Positions 43,640 to 55,279 of a stretch of DNA of 64,000 nt are shown in pieces. Origin of the DNA: Riptortus pedestris (Eukaryota > Arthropoda > Insecta > Hemiptera > Alydidae); assembly GCA_019009955.1 (NCBI GenBank), contig CM032228.1:130951001-131015000 (forward strand). The letters are read 5' to 3'. The stretch's first letter is position 1. Each line of letters starts with the position of its first letter. A program made the translations under genes and the position numbers. The notes beneath the pieces were generated by a model that was not told the origin of the DNA, did no database searches, and was given only the letters and a program-made list of their open reading frames with translations.

Positions 43640-45480
43640 TGGAGTCACATTACATTTCAACATCATGCTTTTTCTAACATGTACCTAAAACGGCGTAGAT
43701 ATGATCTCCTCTAGAGTTATCTGTGAGAAATCCACTTTAGTGCTATGACAGTATCGTTTCATAGTTCTCCATCTACTTACAACAAACTCTCCCAGATAGA
43801 ATGTTATTAGCTTCGGAGGAAAGCACATTTAGCGTATAATTTTCACATTTAAGTTCCGTTGGATTTTTTTTCTTTAACTAAATATCTCATATCACCTGGT
43901 TAACCTCATTCAAGGCTCTATTCTCTGCATTTTTAGAAGTTCTTATATCATCTGACACAGAGTTTATTAATTTTAAGAGAGTTGCTTTTTTTCCCCTTTT
44001 ATTTCCACCTTTGTTGTAACTGTATCACCTAGGTTATATTTTCCCCTTTCATTGGTGGACTTAGTACATTTTATTCTACTGTAATGTTGTAATAGCATTT
44101 CTCATGGCTGCCCGAAATATTTTTAAATCTTGTTTTTAACTTTCTACAACTTTTCCCAACGTAGCACCAAGTCGAACAACACTTAGAATCCTTGACCTTT
44201 CGAGTGGATCGAACATATTTGTTAGTTGTAGACAAATTATTTATATGTATTTATGTTCGAAAACACTATTCAGGTGAAGGCTTTTAATTGCTGTGTCGTT
44301 CAAAAAATTTAATTTGGGAGTATATACTATGTCAAAGTTGGAGCGTATGGCTTGTAAAATAATATATCACAATCACAATTATTAAGCCACTTACAGACTG
44401 ATAGTTTATCAAATTTTCATCTGTAGTGAAATTGTGTTATAATAATTTTGTAAGGAATAACGCAAAATTATTGTTAATTTTGGAAATAATTTTGATCACT
44501 AATGTCATAATGTATTAAAAGATTTTCATTTTTAAAAGCTGATCTCAGAATTATTGGCCTTACGAAGGTATGTGCAAATGCTTAGTGAAAATGTCCCTCT
44601 TCCACAAAAAGTAACAAAATAAATTTTGTAAAAACGAAGAAATTCGAAGAACTAAAATAAACAGCCATACATTGCATGTGAATTTTTAACATTTTACGGT
44701 GGTATACTAGCAGAAAACATCCATTTACGGAAGTTGGTGTAGTTACGTACCTAAAAAGATAAATAAATGTCTGGAGAAGAAGGGGCCTTTGAGGTGAAAT
44801 TCTTTTTGGCAGCGCCCAGGGTCTATAGAATCCTCAATTTCTATTAGAACATTTTCCCCTGGCGATATTAAATTCCTCCTATGGCCACTCACGTTTAGAG
44901 AATCAGAAATCCCTTACATACCTGCCCGTTTATTATTTACGTACTCAAATGCTTCATTATTAATTTCAGACAACATTTATCACCAACTTTAATTTAGGTG
45001 TTGAAATTTAAAAGTGAAAGTGCTATTTATAATTATATTCTCAAAACTATGTTGGAAGGAAAATGAAATTCATCTAGAAGTATATTTTAAATTTGTATAA
45101 AATTTAATTAAAAAAAAGTATATGTGATTTATTGTAGTGCCATGATAAGCTTTCAACTTTCTTAGCCATTATGTAGGACGAAAACATGGCAAAGGCTATG
45201 GGAGGCCATTGCATTTTCTTGCGTGAATTACTCTTGACTGAAACAATATCAATGTTTAACAAATTAGTTAATGTACGTAATAATTAATTAATATATAATA
45301 TTCAAATATGGTTTCTGACATTTATACTTTTATTGCTTAGATGGGTAGCTTTCTTTTTTTTTTTTTTTTTTTTTTTTGTAAACGATCAACTAGAAGTGAA
45401 TTTGTTTTATAATGTACGGAAGCAGTATGCTCTTCAGAAAAGTAGCAAGTAGGTCAAGGATATTAATAAATACTTCATAA
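43640..45480. other. A+T-rich stretch, nothing recognised
   Basis: Poly-T at 45352-45377. No gene was found. Confidence 0.5.
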
Positions 45481-45484
45481 ATCA

Positions 45485-46293
45485 ATAGCTAAGGTGCCCG
45501 GCTTCGCCCGGGAAATCATTTGAGGCTGAATGATGCAGGTATTTTTTTTGGTCTTTACTTTGTACAATATTTTTTACATTTTCTCAATGCTTAGGATTTA
45601 CCCCTGAGTCCGGCGTGCTGGGGATATGTTAATAATAAAAGTATTTGTTATGTACTTAATTCTACAAAATACACAATATTTTTATATTACCCGGTTCCTA
45701 CGTATATTTTTTTATATATAACATAATCATAGATTATCGTATTAACTATATTTTTCATAATCATAGAATAGATTGCATATCTTTTGTCATGTGCACGTTC
45801 GCCAAAAAAACAATAGCAAACGAAATATGGCGATTTTTCTTTTCATGTCTCCCTAACAACCCCATCTCCTATTCGTTCTTAAAAATGATAATATAGCTTA
45901 TAATCAGGGAGGTGTTAATACCAAATCATATTATAATATGCCTACATTAAAAACACTTTAATAGGTGCTACTAAAATTGTTGACTCCTACTAGAGTTTTT
46001 AGCGTATAATTCATTTATACTTTGGTATACGACAGAAGTGTAATAAAAAAAGTTACTCTAAATAACAAAATAAACAACTTTTGTTATGTGCATATTTGCC
46101 GAAAAACCAATAGGAGACGAAATATCGCTATTTTTAATTTCAGGCCTCCCTTATAACCCCCACTCCTGTTCGTCTCAGAGAATATTAATATAGCCAGAAA
46201 CCTAACCTGTTTTAGTAGTAATATACATACCAAGTTTCATAAAATTCGGTTCAGCCGTTTACGATTCTATAAAGGGCATACAAACAAACATTC

Positions 46294-46299
<6 letters not shown>
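45485..46299 (-). mobile_element. Helitron-like family 1, near-complete copy (about 815 bp)
   Basis: Minus strand from the (TA)n at 46300: GAATGTTTGTTTGTATG, AACGGCTGAACCGAATTTTATG, AAACTTGGTATG, then two diverged 297-bp-type units (GACGAACAGGAGTGGGGGTT and GAACGAATAGGAGATGGGGTT). The conserved 3' block follows, with hairpin CCCGG-GCGAAG-CCGGG and end CACCTTAG-CTAT at 45485 (CTAT in place of CTAG). This copy shows the whole plan of the family. Non-autonomous. Confidence 0.75.

Positions 46300-46351
<52 letters not shown>
46299..46351. repeat. (TA)n microsatellite
   Basis: TA tract at the 5' edge of the Helitron-like copy. Confidence 0.95.
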
Positions 46352-46356
<5 letters not shown>

Positions 46357-46457
46357 ACTCCATTGCCGAATAGTGGGCTGGAGCTGTAGGAAGATATCTG
46401 CAGAGAGATGGCCAGCTTTCCCTAGAGCATCATGTATTTAAAAAAAAAAATAATTAA

Positions 46458-47517
46458 CCCTCCGTCGGGCGCGTGATCTCTCAGATACACAGTTTATAGA
46501 AAAATATTTGTCACACCTCCTAGCAGAGAGTGGTGTTGTAGTGCTTCGAGTAATGTGTTTTAGAGAACTCCCCCTCAAGGTATGTTGAGTCACTGTGTTT
46601 AACGGAGTCGTGAGTTTCACCTGTCATTAAATTTTATCTCCTAGATACCACGCGCCCGATCTCGTAAGTTTTTTTGAAATCTGTATTTCATGAATATGTA
46701 CATCAATTAAGTTTCTCTTTATTAAATGGAATCATATAAACCTATTATTCTATTATTTTTCTCAAACATGAGCTTTCAAAAGAACTTGTACAAGGATATA
46801 TTGCACGACGCAGTGACAATAGTAGACGTTTACCAACCGAACTAAGGACGAAACTTACAGACTACAGAGACTCATAAGAGTACACTAGCTCATTGGACCA
46901 TACATTGAACTCAAGTACAGAACAGCATAAAAAAAGGCCCTCCGCTACAACAAACAAAAGAAAATGATGTGAACCAAGCAAAACTGAAAATAAATGTAGG
47001 TGTACTAATTACTGTTGTGAGATTTGCAAAAACAAAATTTGTTAACAACATAGTTCCATGCTTTGTCCTAATTGTAATGCAGCTCTGCAAAAGAAATAAC
47101 AATTAAACTGGTATTTTTAAAATTTGTTGATGATTTTCATTAAGTCTTATCTAAAAGTGATTTCGTGCTACTTATTTTTGATTGAAGTTATATTTAGATA
47201 ATTTGTTTATATTGTTCACAAACTGAAATATGTATAATTAAGGCATGTGCAATTTAAACAATTCCTTTTGATATTTGTGTTTTTTAATTATATTTTAAAA
47301 ATTATCGTCCACCGTTTCTTTATATTATAATACTTGTCAACTTTAAAAATTATTTACTTCTTTCAAACAAATACTTCCTCTGTTATGGTTTCTAATCACA
47401 CGCTGAACATTTTAGTGCAAAATATATATTAAAAAATTGTATTTCCGTAAAAACGGTTGAGGATGATCTGTGAGATACACGCGCCCGATGGCGGAATATT
47501 CTTGACGCGCCCGAGGG
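46458..47517 (+). mobile_element. piggyBac relic, 1,060 bp, TTAA flanks
   Basis: TTAA lies outside both ends (46454-46457, 47518-47521). Termini are CCCTCCGTCGGGCGCG (left) and, on the minus strand, CCCTCGGGCGCGTC (right), with further inverted GGGCGCGTG/CAGATACAC blocks inside. These match the CCC-start, TTAA-target design of piggyBac. Most of the transposase is deleted; only its C-terminal part remains (listed separately). Confidence 0.85.
46790..47100 (+). pseudogene. piggyBac transposase C-terminus with cysteine-rich domain, broken
   Basis: The frame ending at 47100 reads KCRCTNYCCEICKNKIC, a stop (TAA), QHSSMLCPNCNAALQKK. The spacing of Cys and His residues matches the cysteine-rich RING-like end of piggyBac transposases. 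Upstream, YIARRSDNSRRLPTELRTKL fits the preceding linker. The in-frame stop between the two halves and the missing catalytic DDD domain make it inactive. Confidence 0.7.
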
Positions 47518-47524
47518 TTAAGGT

Positions 47525-48112
47525 ACGATAAATTGGAAATATGTTTACCATACGTCAGTTTATACGTTATATGTTGATGCAAACAGAAGTTGATGGTTTC
47601 ATTTTATTTTCTAAAATAACGAGAATATAATGTACTATGATTGAATCCGTACAGCTGGGGGTTGAGGATCTATTCACCTAGATATTTCTCCCCCTGCCAA
47701 GGTTTCCTCTTTATCTTAGCAAGTTTTCGACGAGGTCTGACCATCTTCTTTAAGCAATATTGTTACTTTTATGTGTTTTAAAGGTATTCGTTGTGGAAGC
47801 AAGGTATTCTACTGGGAACCGAGCTACACCTTTAAAAGGGGTAGGTAACTTTAAGAAGATCACAAAGAGAATTCGCGAATTTGTGGAAGGAGAGGCGAGT
47901 AGACAGCGGAGGAGATAAAATCCTGAAAACATGAATAATGTTGATATGGGAGATATGTATAAATTTACACACATACTTCATGATGGAAAGTAGACTAAGA
48001 GGAACAAACGAAAACATCCTAAATAAGTTTATTGATTTTGGGAAAAAATTCTTGCCTCTAATAATTACAGTCTTCTCTAAAAGAAATATGAGAAGAAGCC
48101 AGAAGTACTAAA
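47525..48112. other. A+T-rich stretch, nothing recognised
   Basis: Overlapping short minus frames (47750-48017) without domains. Confidence 0.4.
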
Positions 48113-48115
48113 AAT

Positions 48116-48946
48116 AAAAAAGCCGTCACGCAGAAGCTACGTAAACTAAGCGGATTTCCCACATTGTTCACTTCTCACCATATATTTTCTATTTCAAAGT
48201 CAAAATTAGATGAATTTAGTGAAGGCTGAAAACAAGAAAGTGTAAATATCTCTCTTGTACAGAATAACAATTGTAGAGCATCAAATGATTAACAAGATTC
48301 TTCTAAAACCTTCTTGAGACCCAACTCTTCAAGAGTTGGGCCTCAACAACTCTTCAAAATGAAGATATTTTGAACATTCTTCCCCTCCACCTATTCCGGG
48401 TCCGTTTCCAACCTTTAACTAATCTGATATTTACTTTTGAACGAAACAGTTAAATATCGTGTATGGTGTAGAACAAATAAATATTTTTTATTTAAGAACG
48501 GAAATCTTAAATGGTGACATCATCACACAACATATTTTCATGTATCTCCACAGTAAACGTTGAATGAAAACAATATTTGGTATTTAAGGTTCCAGTAAAG
48601 TGGTTCATGGTATAACAGCTTATTGTTAATATGACGTGTTGTAGGCCTAGGGGTTTACTGAAGACTGAAAACTAAAAGTGCAAATGTCTCGGTCAGTTAT
48701 TCATGATAGAGAAAAAATGCATATAACAACATTGATAAGCACTTCAATTTTCAATACAATGAGTTGTAATAACGGAGAAGTTTCAAATTTTCGAATTTCC
48801 TTCCTCTTATCCTCCCCACCCCCGGTCCGATTTTAGCCGTTAACTTGATTTTTATTTTTTTATGAATGAAAAATGAAAGCCAAACGAACACAATCTTTAG
48901 TTTTACATAAAGCGCTAATATATCGGGTTTGGTAACGGTAAGACAA
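48116..48946 (-). mobile_element. Helentron family 2, long variant, tandem copy A
   Basis: 3' end on the minus strand: GGGAAATCCGCT (48160-48149) then ACGTAGCTTCTGCGTGACGGC (imperfect stem-loop, to about 48121). The body includes AAATACCAAATATTGTTTTCA, AACAATAAGCTGTTATA, GAGACATTTGCACTTTT and AAATCGGACCGGGGGTGGGG. The 5' part stops at ACCGTTACCAAACCCGA near 48946, where copy B begins. Confidence 0.65.
48324..48344. repeat. Perfect short palindrome
   Basis: CCCAACTCTT-C-AAGAGTTGGG, a 10-bp perfect stem with a 1-nt centre, inside Helentron copy A. Confidence 0.8.
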
Positions 48947-48949
48947 AAA

Positions 48950-49768
48950 AAGTCCGTCACGCAAGGGCTGCATAAACTAAGCGGATTTCCCTCGTGAAGT
49001 TTAACAATAGATAAATCTACATACTGCTAACAGAACACCACCATCAATTTTAAGTGAACAAATACAAACGGTAATAAGAAATCTTTCAGTCAATTTTAAT
49101 AAACTCCCGGCGGGAAGCGTCTGAAATGTAAACAAACAGGTCCAGAAAGAATAATAATTACTGAAATATATCACAATGAAATATATTAATTTTATTGAAA
49201 CCCATTTAGTACATCTAGTACTGTAATTTATAATGTATCAGAGTAATTTTTATTCCAATCAATGAAGTTTTAGTAGTCCAAGATCTTAAGGCGGAGGGGG
49301 GAGGGGTCCTTGTCAACAGAACATATTTACATGTATCTCCTATAATAAAGAAAGGTCTTTTGAAAACAATATTTGGTATTTAAGCATGAAATAATGTGGA
49401 TTATATAACAGAGAATTGTTTATGTAACATGAGTATATAGGTGTTTGCTGAAGGCTGAAAACTGAAAAATGCAAATATCTCGGTTAATATTTTAGCTAGA
49501 GAATAAATATATATAATAATATATATAGTCAATTAATTTTCACTAATATTGGTTCTATACAATTTTTCGATTCGAAGTGTAGTAACGGAGTTATTTCGAA
49601 TTTCCAGAAATCCTCCCTCTAAACCCCCCTCCCACTGGCCCGATTTTAACTATTAACGAACTTGATCTTCCTTTTTACATTAAATGATTAAATGTCGAGT
49701 TTTGTTATGATTAAACAAAAATTACGACCGCTAGAGCTTTAACTGACATATATATATATATATATAAT
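48950..49768 (-). mobile_element. Helentron family 2, long variant, tandem copy B
   Basis: 3' end: GGGAAATCCGCT (48991-48980) then a degenerate stem-loop and GACGGACTTTTTTT. The body includes CAAATATTGTTTTCAAAAG, AGATATTTGCATTTTTCAG, AAAATCGGGCCAGTGGGAGG, CAAGTTCGTTAATAG and AGCTCTAGCGGTCGTAA. It reaches a short (TA)n at 49747-49766. Same orientation as copy A with about 3 bp between them. Confidence 0.7.
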
Positions 49769-49774
49769 TTTGTT

Positions 49775-51110
49775 GTTAATTGTAAACAATGTGGAAAAAC
49801 AAGACTCCCTCTGGTAGAGAATCAGTATTTTTAAAGCTAGATGAACAAAAATTAGACATGGAGTTAAAAAAAAAAGCTCCGTATATTTGTTGTTTAACTA
49901 TATTTTAAAGCCGATGATACATTATAACCATGTTGTGTTATTTATTTTCGGGAAAACTTGGTAATAAGTGAGATACTGGCAGTATTTTATATATAGAGTT
50001 CGTGATCCCTTTGTTACTAAATCTTTTTGAATTAATGGATAATTATATATGAATTGTTCGTCAGACAAAAATCATCATAATTTTTTAACATCTACTTTTA
50101 TTATTGGCCTTTTACGAGAAGGCAAAAATACACTTCTTTTTATTTTTATAAATTTAATTAGTATGACGTTTTTCAACTGTACTCTCATCCTTGAATTCAC
50201 ATGAATGTGGTAAATTGTTCATTCATTTTTATTCTGTTTAAAAAAACAACAACCGAGTTCTCCAAACATTCTACGTAATAAGAATTTTACTCATGACTGC
50301 AAGATTAATAAACTTTCCCGAGCATCATGTTAGAAACTGCACTAAAACACAATTAAGGGTCTTATTCTAGTTTTAATTACAGGAATCCATTTGGGAGTAG
50401 CGGTTGTAAAGTAAGGGTAAAAAGAAAGTATAAACAAGTTAAGAGGTGAGGAGTTTGTAATAAACTTGTCCATCAGCGGTAAGCAAGTTAGCGAGCTACG
50501 GGCTAACGTCGTTAGCGAGGGCTCTCCCTAGCAGCGCTTCTCATTAACTCTATCCAACAACACAATTCTTACACACTTCCTATAGCTATTAGTCATTATT
50601 TAACTATTCAAACTACCGTATATTCATCAATATTCATTCATTTATTCAAAAACTCAAAATACATAAAATCTCCGTGAGTCACGTTCCTTTGAAGCATAGC
50701 AATTACTTTTTATGAGCTAGTCATGCCATTCCGGAAATGTATTTGCCGCTATCAATTTAATTTTTCTTTTATTGAATCATATTTTTGAAACTATATTCGG
50801 GACTAGTGAAAATAAAATTTTAATAAATTCCATACTAAACATTAGGGCAACTCTAACTGAGCCAAAGCATCGTGAATTCGTAGTTTCATTCCTTCAATTC
50901 ATTAAAGTTAAAATTATTAGGCATTTTATTTAGAGGAATATCCATTTCTACATCAAACTCCTTTGAAGGTTTTAGTGTAAATAGTAACATTAAAATAATA
51001 GATTCCAGCAGGACCAAGTACTCAGTCAGGCCATATTGATCATTATGAGGACAAAATGATGCTCATATTTATTTTTAGCTGGTGGTGAGGGTGATTAATA
51101 GTTAATCACA
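49775..51110. other. A+T-rich stretch, nothing recognised
   Basis: No coding. A short, less A+T-rich block lies at 50470-50530 (GCAAGTTAGCGAGCTACGGGC). Confidence 0.45.
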
Positions 51111-51150
51111 AAACTTTTTTATGGCTCCTCACAATTTTATTTCTTATAAA

Positions 51151-51190
51151 CGCTGAGCGCTTTTGGGGACTAAATCCCCATCCTCAGAGC
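51151..51190 (-). ncRNA. Degenerate hammerhead-ribozyme-like motif of a Penelope-like element
   Basis: On the minus strand: GCTCTGAGGA (contains the CUGANGA core box), stem II TGGGGA/TCCCCA around a TTTAG loop, then AAAGCGCTC where GAAA plus a stem would be expected. Position 3' of the GIY-YIG frame and this layout match the hammerhead motifs reported in the LTR-like ends of Penelope-like elements. The G of GAAA is changed, so cleavage is doubtful. Confidence 0.5.
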
Positions 51191-51416
51191 TACAAAACAA
51201 TGTAAAACCATAATTAAGGAGTCTAAAAATCAGTTCTTAAAATGTTTTACATAGTTGGTCATATAAAAACAGTCTATAACATTATACAATTTTTTTACAA
51301 TAATAACACCTATATTCAAAAACACAATTACAATTAAAATATAACAAATTAATAATTACTATTTAAACATTAAAATAATATTATAAGCAAAATTACCGTC
51401 AGAGCGTAGGGCGATC

Positions 51417-52172
51417 CTATAGACTTGCTACAAGGCTAAACCCTGCCGATGCACTGAGGCCAAGGGGATCTTTCCAAGCCGCTAGGGAAGGGGCAGAGAC
51501 AAGTCTGGACATGAGAGACGCGTTTTTGTCAGTCTGCACATTTACATTGCCTTTATTTATGGCTTTTTCAAGTTTTATTTCAATAGCCTCCACCATATCC
51601 AACAGATAACCCCTAACGTCACTATGGATTAATTTTATCTGGTGGTCTCCAGCATGGTGGTTGTGCTCCTTACAGTGTGCATAAAACTCTGAGCCTGCTC
51701 TCATGTGTTCCTTAGCCCTGATCCGTAACTTCCTCTCTGTCCTCCCAACGTAGCTGGCTTCACTCATCCCACACTTCATCATGTACACCCCTGATCTGTC
51801 TCCTAGAGGAGTAGCATACTTGAATTTAGAGACAAAATTCTGAAGTGACGCCCTCTTTCTGTAGGCTATTCTAATGCCCTGCCTGTTTAGTTTCCTTCCC
51901 AGGATTTCAGATACCCGGCCCAAATATGACAATATTCCCCAGGGTTTAACCTCTTCCCCACCACCCCTAAAAGTCTCCCTCATCAATTTTTTAGAAACCC
52001 TCCTGTCATATAATTTTCTTATAAATTCCCGACTGTGGCCATTCCGTTCTCCTAAGTGGTATATATGGCATAATTCTTTCTGGTAATTTTCATCGTCCAT
52101 CGGAACAAATAGGAGCCTGTTAAAGAGATAGATGAATGGGGTTTCTTTTACTCTGGGGTGTTGGAAAGACAT
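51417..52172 (-). CDS. Penelope-like element, C-terminal fragment with GIY-YIG endonuclease (251 aa)
   Basis: The first part (residues 1-60, FIYLFNRLLFVPMDDENYQKE, IYHLGERNGHSREFIRKLY) matches the post-RT thumb/linker of Penelope-like retroelements. Then come WGILSYLGRVSEILGRKL and IRIAYRKRASLQNFVSKFK. The GIY-YIG nuclease starts at GVYMMKCGMSEASYVGRTE (about 127-145) with the R of LRIRAKEHM and the later E of MVEAIEIKLEKA. The RT catalytic domain is absent upstream, so this is a 5'-truncated copy whose frame happens to remain open to its natural stop. The Met at 52172 is probably internal. Confidence 0.85.
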   Translation of the reverse strand: MSFQHPRVKETPFIYLFNRLLFVPMDDENYQKELCHIYHLGERNGHSREFIRKLYDRRVSKKLMRETFRGGGEEVKPWGILSYLGRVSEILGRKLNRQGIRIAYRKRASLQNFVSKFKYATPLGDRSGVYMMKCGMSEASYVGRTERKLRIRAKEHMRAGSEFYAHCKEHNHHAGDHQIKLIHSDVRGYLLDMVEAIEIKLEKAINKGNVNVQTDKNASLMSRLVSAPSLAAWKDPLGLSASAGFSLVASL

Positions 52173-52449
52173 TTGGTTTATACTTATGTCCGTGTAGAAT
52201 ATTATAGAATATTATATTATTTTATAGAATAGAAAATTTAACCCCCTCTCCGCTCCCATAAATGTTTGGGTCCAGGAAGGTTATTTGTTATGTGATTAAC
52301 AAAATGATGCATTACCACTCTCATTCGGAATTTTTGCATGAGATCAGACAAATAGAATTTTTATTCCCCAGAATACAGGATATAAGGAATGCGATATTCC
52401 CCTTTTCTCAACCCCTACTACATTCAGCTTATTGTTATCATTCATTCGA

Positions 52450-52700
52450 ATTTTAGTGGGTCTCATTTCTAATCCAGGGTGTTCGGCATCCTAGTAACCA
52501 ATACAACGACACCTGTATCTATCTCAAAGCTTACAGAATTATAACCAATGAGGTGCTGGATAGTGAAACATTTTTTATCTCAGGTAAAAAAAAAATGCCT
52601 CGTTCCTTCACTGATGTTTATTCCAGAGCGCTTCCAGAGCATACGCTCCATCATCATTGCCCTGCTGGCAAACATTTACCATAAAAAAACGTTGTATAAG
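52450..52700 (-). mobile_element. Second Penelope-like terminal fragment with hammerhead-like motif
   Basis: Minus strand 52660-52621 reads CAATGATGATGGAGC-GTAT-GCTCTGGAAGCGCTCTGGAA: an A/CUGAUGA-like box, stem II GGAGC/GCTCT, and GGAA in place of GAAA, followed by GCGCTCTGG. The layout is like the motif at 51151-51190, but the stem sequence differs, so it is a different family. Boundaries are approximate. Confidence 0.4.
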
Positions 52701-53034
52701 ATGTCATTTAATAATTAAATAAGAAATATATGTACATATTGATGGTCAAGAATTAGAGTTAAAACATAAAACTTTAAGAATATAAATTAGTGTCCCAGTG
52801 AATATTTACAGAAATAAGAAAACTATTTTTACAGATTAAAATTAAAATTAAAAACTTACCAGTAGAATATATACACAATTTCAATAAATAGTTAAAATAA
52901 ATAAATAATAAAAAAATAATATTTACAGTTTAGAAGTATAAAATAGAATAAATAGTAAAAAGCGAATAGTCCAATTAATTTTTTTTTAAAAACCAAAAAT
53001 GAAGGAACAACCACCGGAGGAGCTACAAGGAGTA

Positions 53035-53035
<1 letters not shown>

Positions 53036-53097
<62 letters not shown>
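53036..53097. repeat. (TA)n microsatellite
   Basis: Long TA tract; it generates a spurious YIYIYI frame. Confidence 0.95.
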
Positions 53098-53100
<3 letters not shown>

Positions 53101-53150
53101 AAAAAACGTAAAAGAAGAAAAATAGAGAAGCGAGACAATGCCTAGCCTCT

Positions 53151-53591
53151 TCACAATGATGTGACAGGAACGAAGGATTCCCTGTGACTAAGGCCTCGGG
53201 ACCGGAGAGCAATGAGAGAGCCTTCCGAGACATGCTTCAACCTGGTTCCTTCTCCCGTCTTATTAATATGGAAGTCTCCTTTCTTCATCCTATCCAGTTT
53301 TATGTACAGGTTTTCCGCTATGCTCAGGGTCTTGCCTTTTTTTGTCTCATAGAGCAGCTCATACTTTATAGCAGATTTCTCATGACCCTCCTTCTTGAAC
53401 AGTTGGGTAGTAACAGGGTAAACTGCAATACCTCTAGCAAAGCTTTCTCCAATTGCAATTGACCTAAAGCGGTAATCTTGGACAGTTAGAAAAGCTGACT
53501 CTATTTTCTTAAATCCCGTTTTGAGCCACAGAAAAATCGTTCTTAAGGCTACATCAAAAACAGGTTTTACCCCGTGCATGAATACATCCAA
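53151..53591 (-). CDS. Unrecognised open frame (146 aa)
   Basis: A basic protein (MDVFMHGVKPVFDVALRTIF... to ...SFVPVTSL) with no domain I recognise. It follows, on the same strand, a Ty3/gypsy Gag remnant whose frame runs into it near 53600, so it may be retroelement-derived. Length and lack of internal stops are somewhat above chance in this A+T-rich DNA. No signal peptide or membrane segment is evident. Confidence 0.3.
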   Translation of the reverse strand: MDVFMHGVKPVFDVALRTIFLWLKTGFKKIESAFLTVQDYRFRSIAIGESFARGIAVYPVTTQLFKKEGHEKSAIKYELLYETKKGKTLSIAENLYIKLDRMKKGDFHINKTGEGTRLKHVSEGSLIALRSRGLSHRESFVPVTSL

Positions 53592-53599
53592 TGAAAGGT

Positions 53600-53810
53600 C
53601 TGTCTAACCACCTCTTTGGCTTTAGCAAGGGTCAGGCCTTCCTGAACCTGACGATGTCTTGACAGCTGCTGATCCCGAATACCTGCATCAAGCGTAAGCA
53701 GTATCATATCCTCATATTTTCTACTCCCACAATCACGACAAGACCACTCGCATCTCTTCGACGTGTTAAACCTATCTGCTCTCTCATCAGTTTGTTGATC
53801 TCATTTTAAG
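53600..53810 (-). pseudogene. Ty3/gypsy Gag fragment
   Basis: The minus frame reads CEWSCRDCGSRKYEDMILL, LDAGIRDQQLSRHRQVQ and GLTLAKAKEVVRQ. This matches the conserved gypsy Gag region before the zinc knuckles (…C..C...YEDMLL..L..GIRD..L...L....LTL.KA...). A stop (TGA) precedes it at about 53805, and the zinc knuckles do not follow. Confidence 0.6.
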
Positions 53811-53814
53811 AAAA

Positions 53815-54700
53815 CATTCCTGTGATACAATATATTTTCTTAGTTAACAATATTCATTAAACTGCTTTTTGAGAGCGTCATATGAAGTCCATGCTTCGAC
53901 ATTTATTCCAATAGAGGTTGGGAGTTCCTCAGCGTCTGGTACCAATCAGGAAAGTATTATATTAATCTTGGGATTTAGCAGATAGACAAGTCGCCGAACG
54001 GAACATGCCAAACCGCTTGATCCGGGCAGGCCATGCCTGAGGATGTTGTACATCAAACAAATCTGGAGGTTTTACATGTTAGGAGCGTCGTTTCTGAAGT
54101 AAGCCTCATCACGTGTGAACAGCACTGAGGAAAAAATGTCCTTCAACATATTCTATCACCTTTATCAGAGAGAAATCTGCGTGTTACTTTAACAAGTAAC
54201 CTTTCTTAACTAACTCCATAATCATAATGAAATATTTGTTCAATATACCATTCACTGCACCACAACAGTGGTGATCAGACCATCGCTGTTGTACAGAAAC
54301 TAGCTACTACACTGTTTACCATACCATCGCTGTTATACACAACAAACTGCTGTTATTGGACACTGAACCATGCGTAAACCGGCCTTTACAATTCATACAA
54401 GACCACAAATTTTGGCAAGCCCCTGCGAGTCAGCAAAGGAGAAACCCTTCTAACAGTGAACTAAAGTAGATAGAAGAAATGATATCGCTCTAAAATCTCC
54501 TACTCAATATTGTTTCAACTATTTTAGTACAGCAAAAGCATAACAGGAATATGTAACCAACAAAATCTCCATTCCAGGATATGCCCTGGATTCATATCAG
54601 TAAACGATGACCTCCTTCCCACTCTTTTTGTTTTACCAATTAACATTAATTATTAAATGTGAACGATATAACTTTGTATTCTAGATATGATTTATTATGA
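53815..54700. other. A+T-rich stretch, nothing recognised
   Basis: No coding. TAC/GCTGTT repeats near 54260-54360 (ACCATCGCTGTT occurs twice). Confidence 0.4.
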
Positions 54701-54702
54701 TT

Positions 54703-55205
<503 letters not shown>

Positions 55206-55279
55206 TTATTGTTTGTGGAATGAAGGCCTGCATTTGTGTTTCGTCAAGATGTATACCTTCCACCGTCCAGCACATCTCT

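Noticed and set aside
52892..53233. 113-residue frame rich in YIYIYI (and a similar frame at 54997-55275)
   Set aside because: Translated (TA)n microsatellites; no support as genes.
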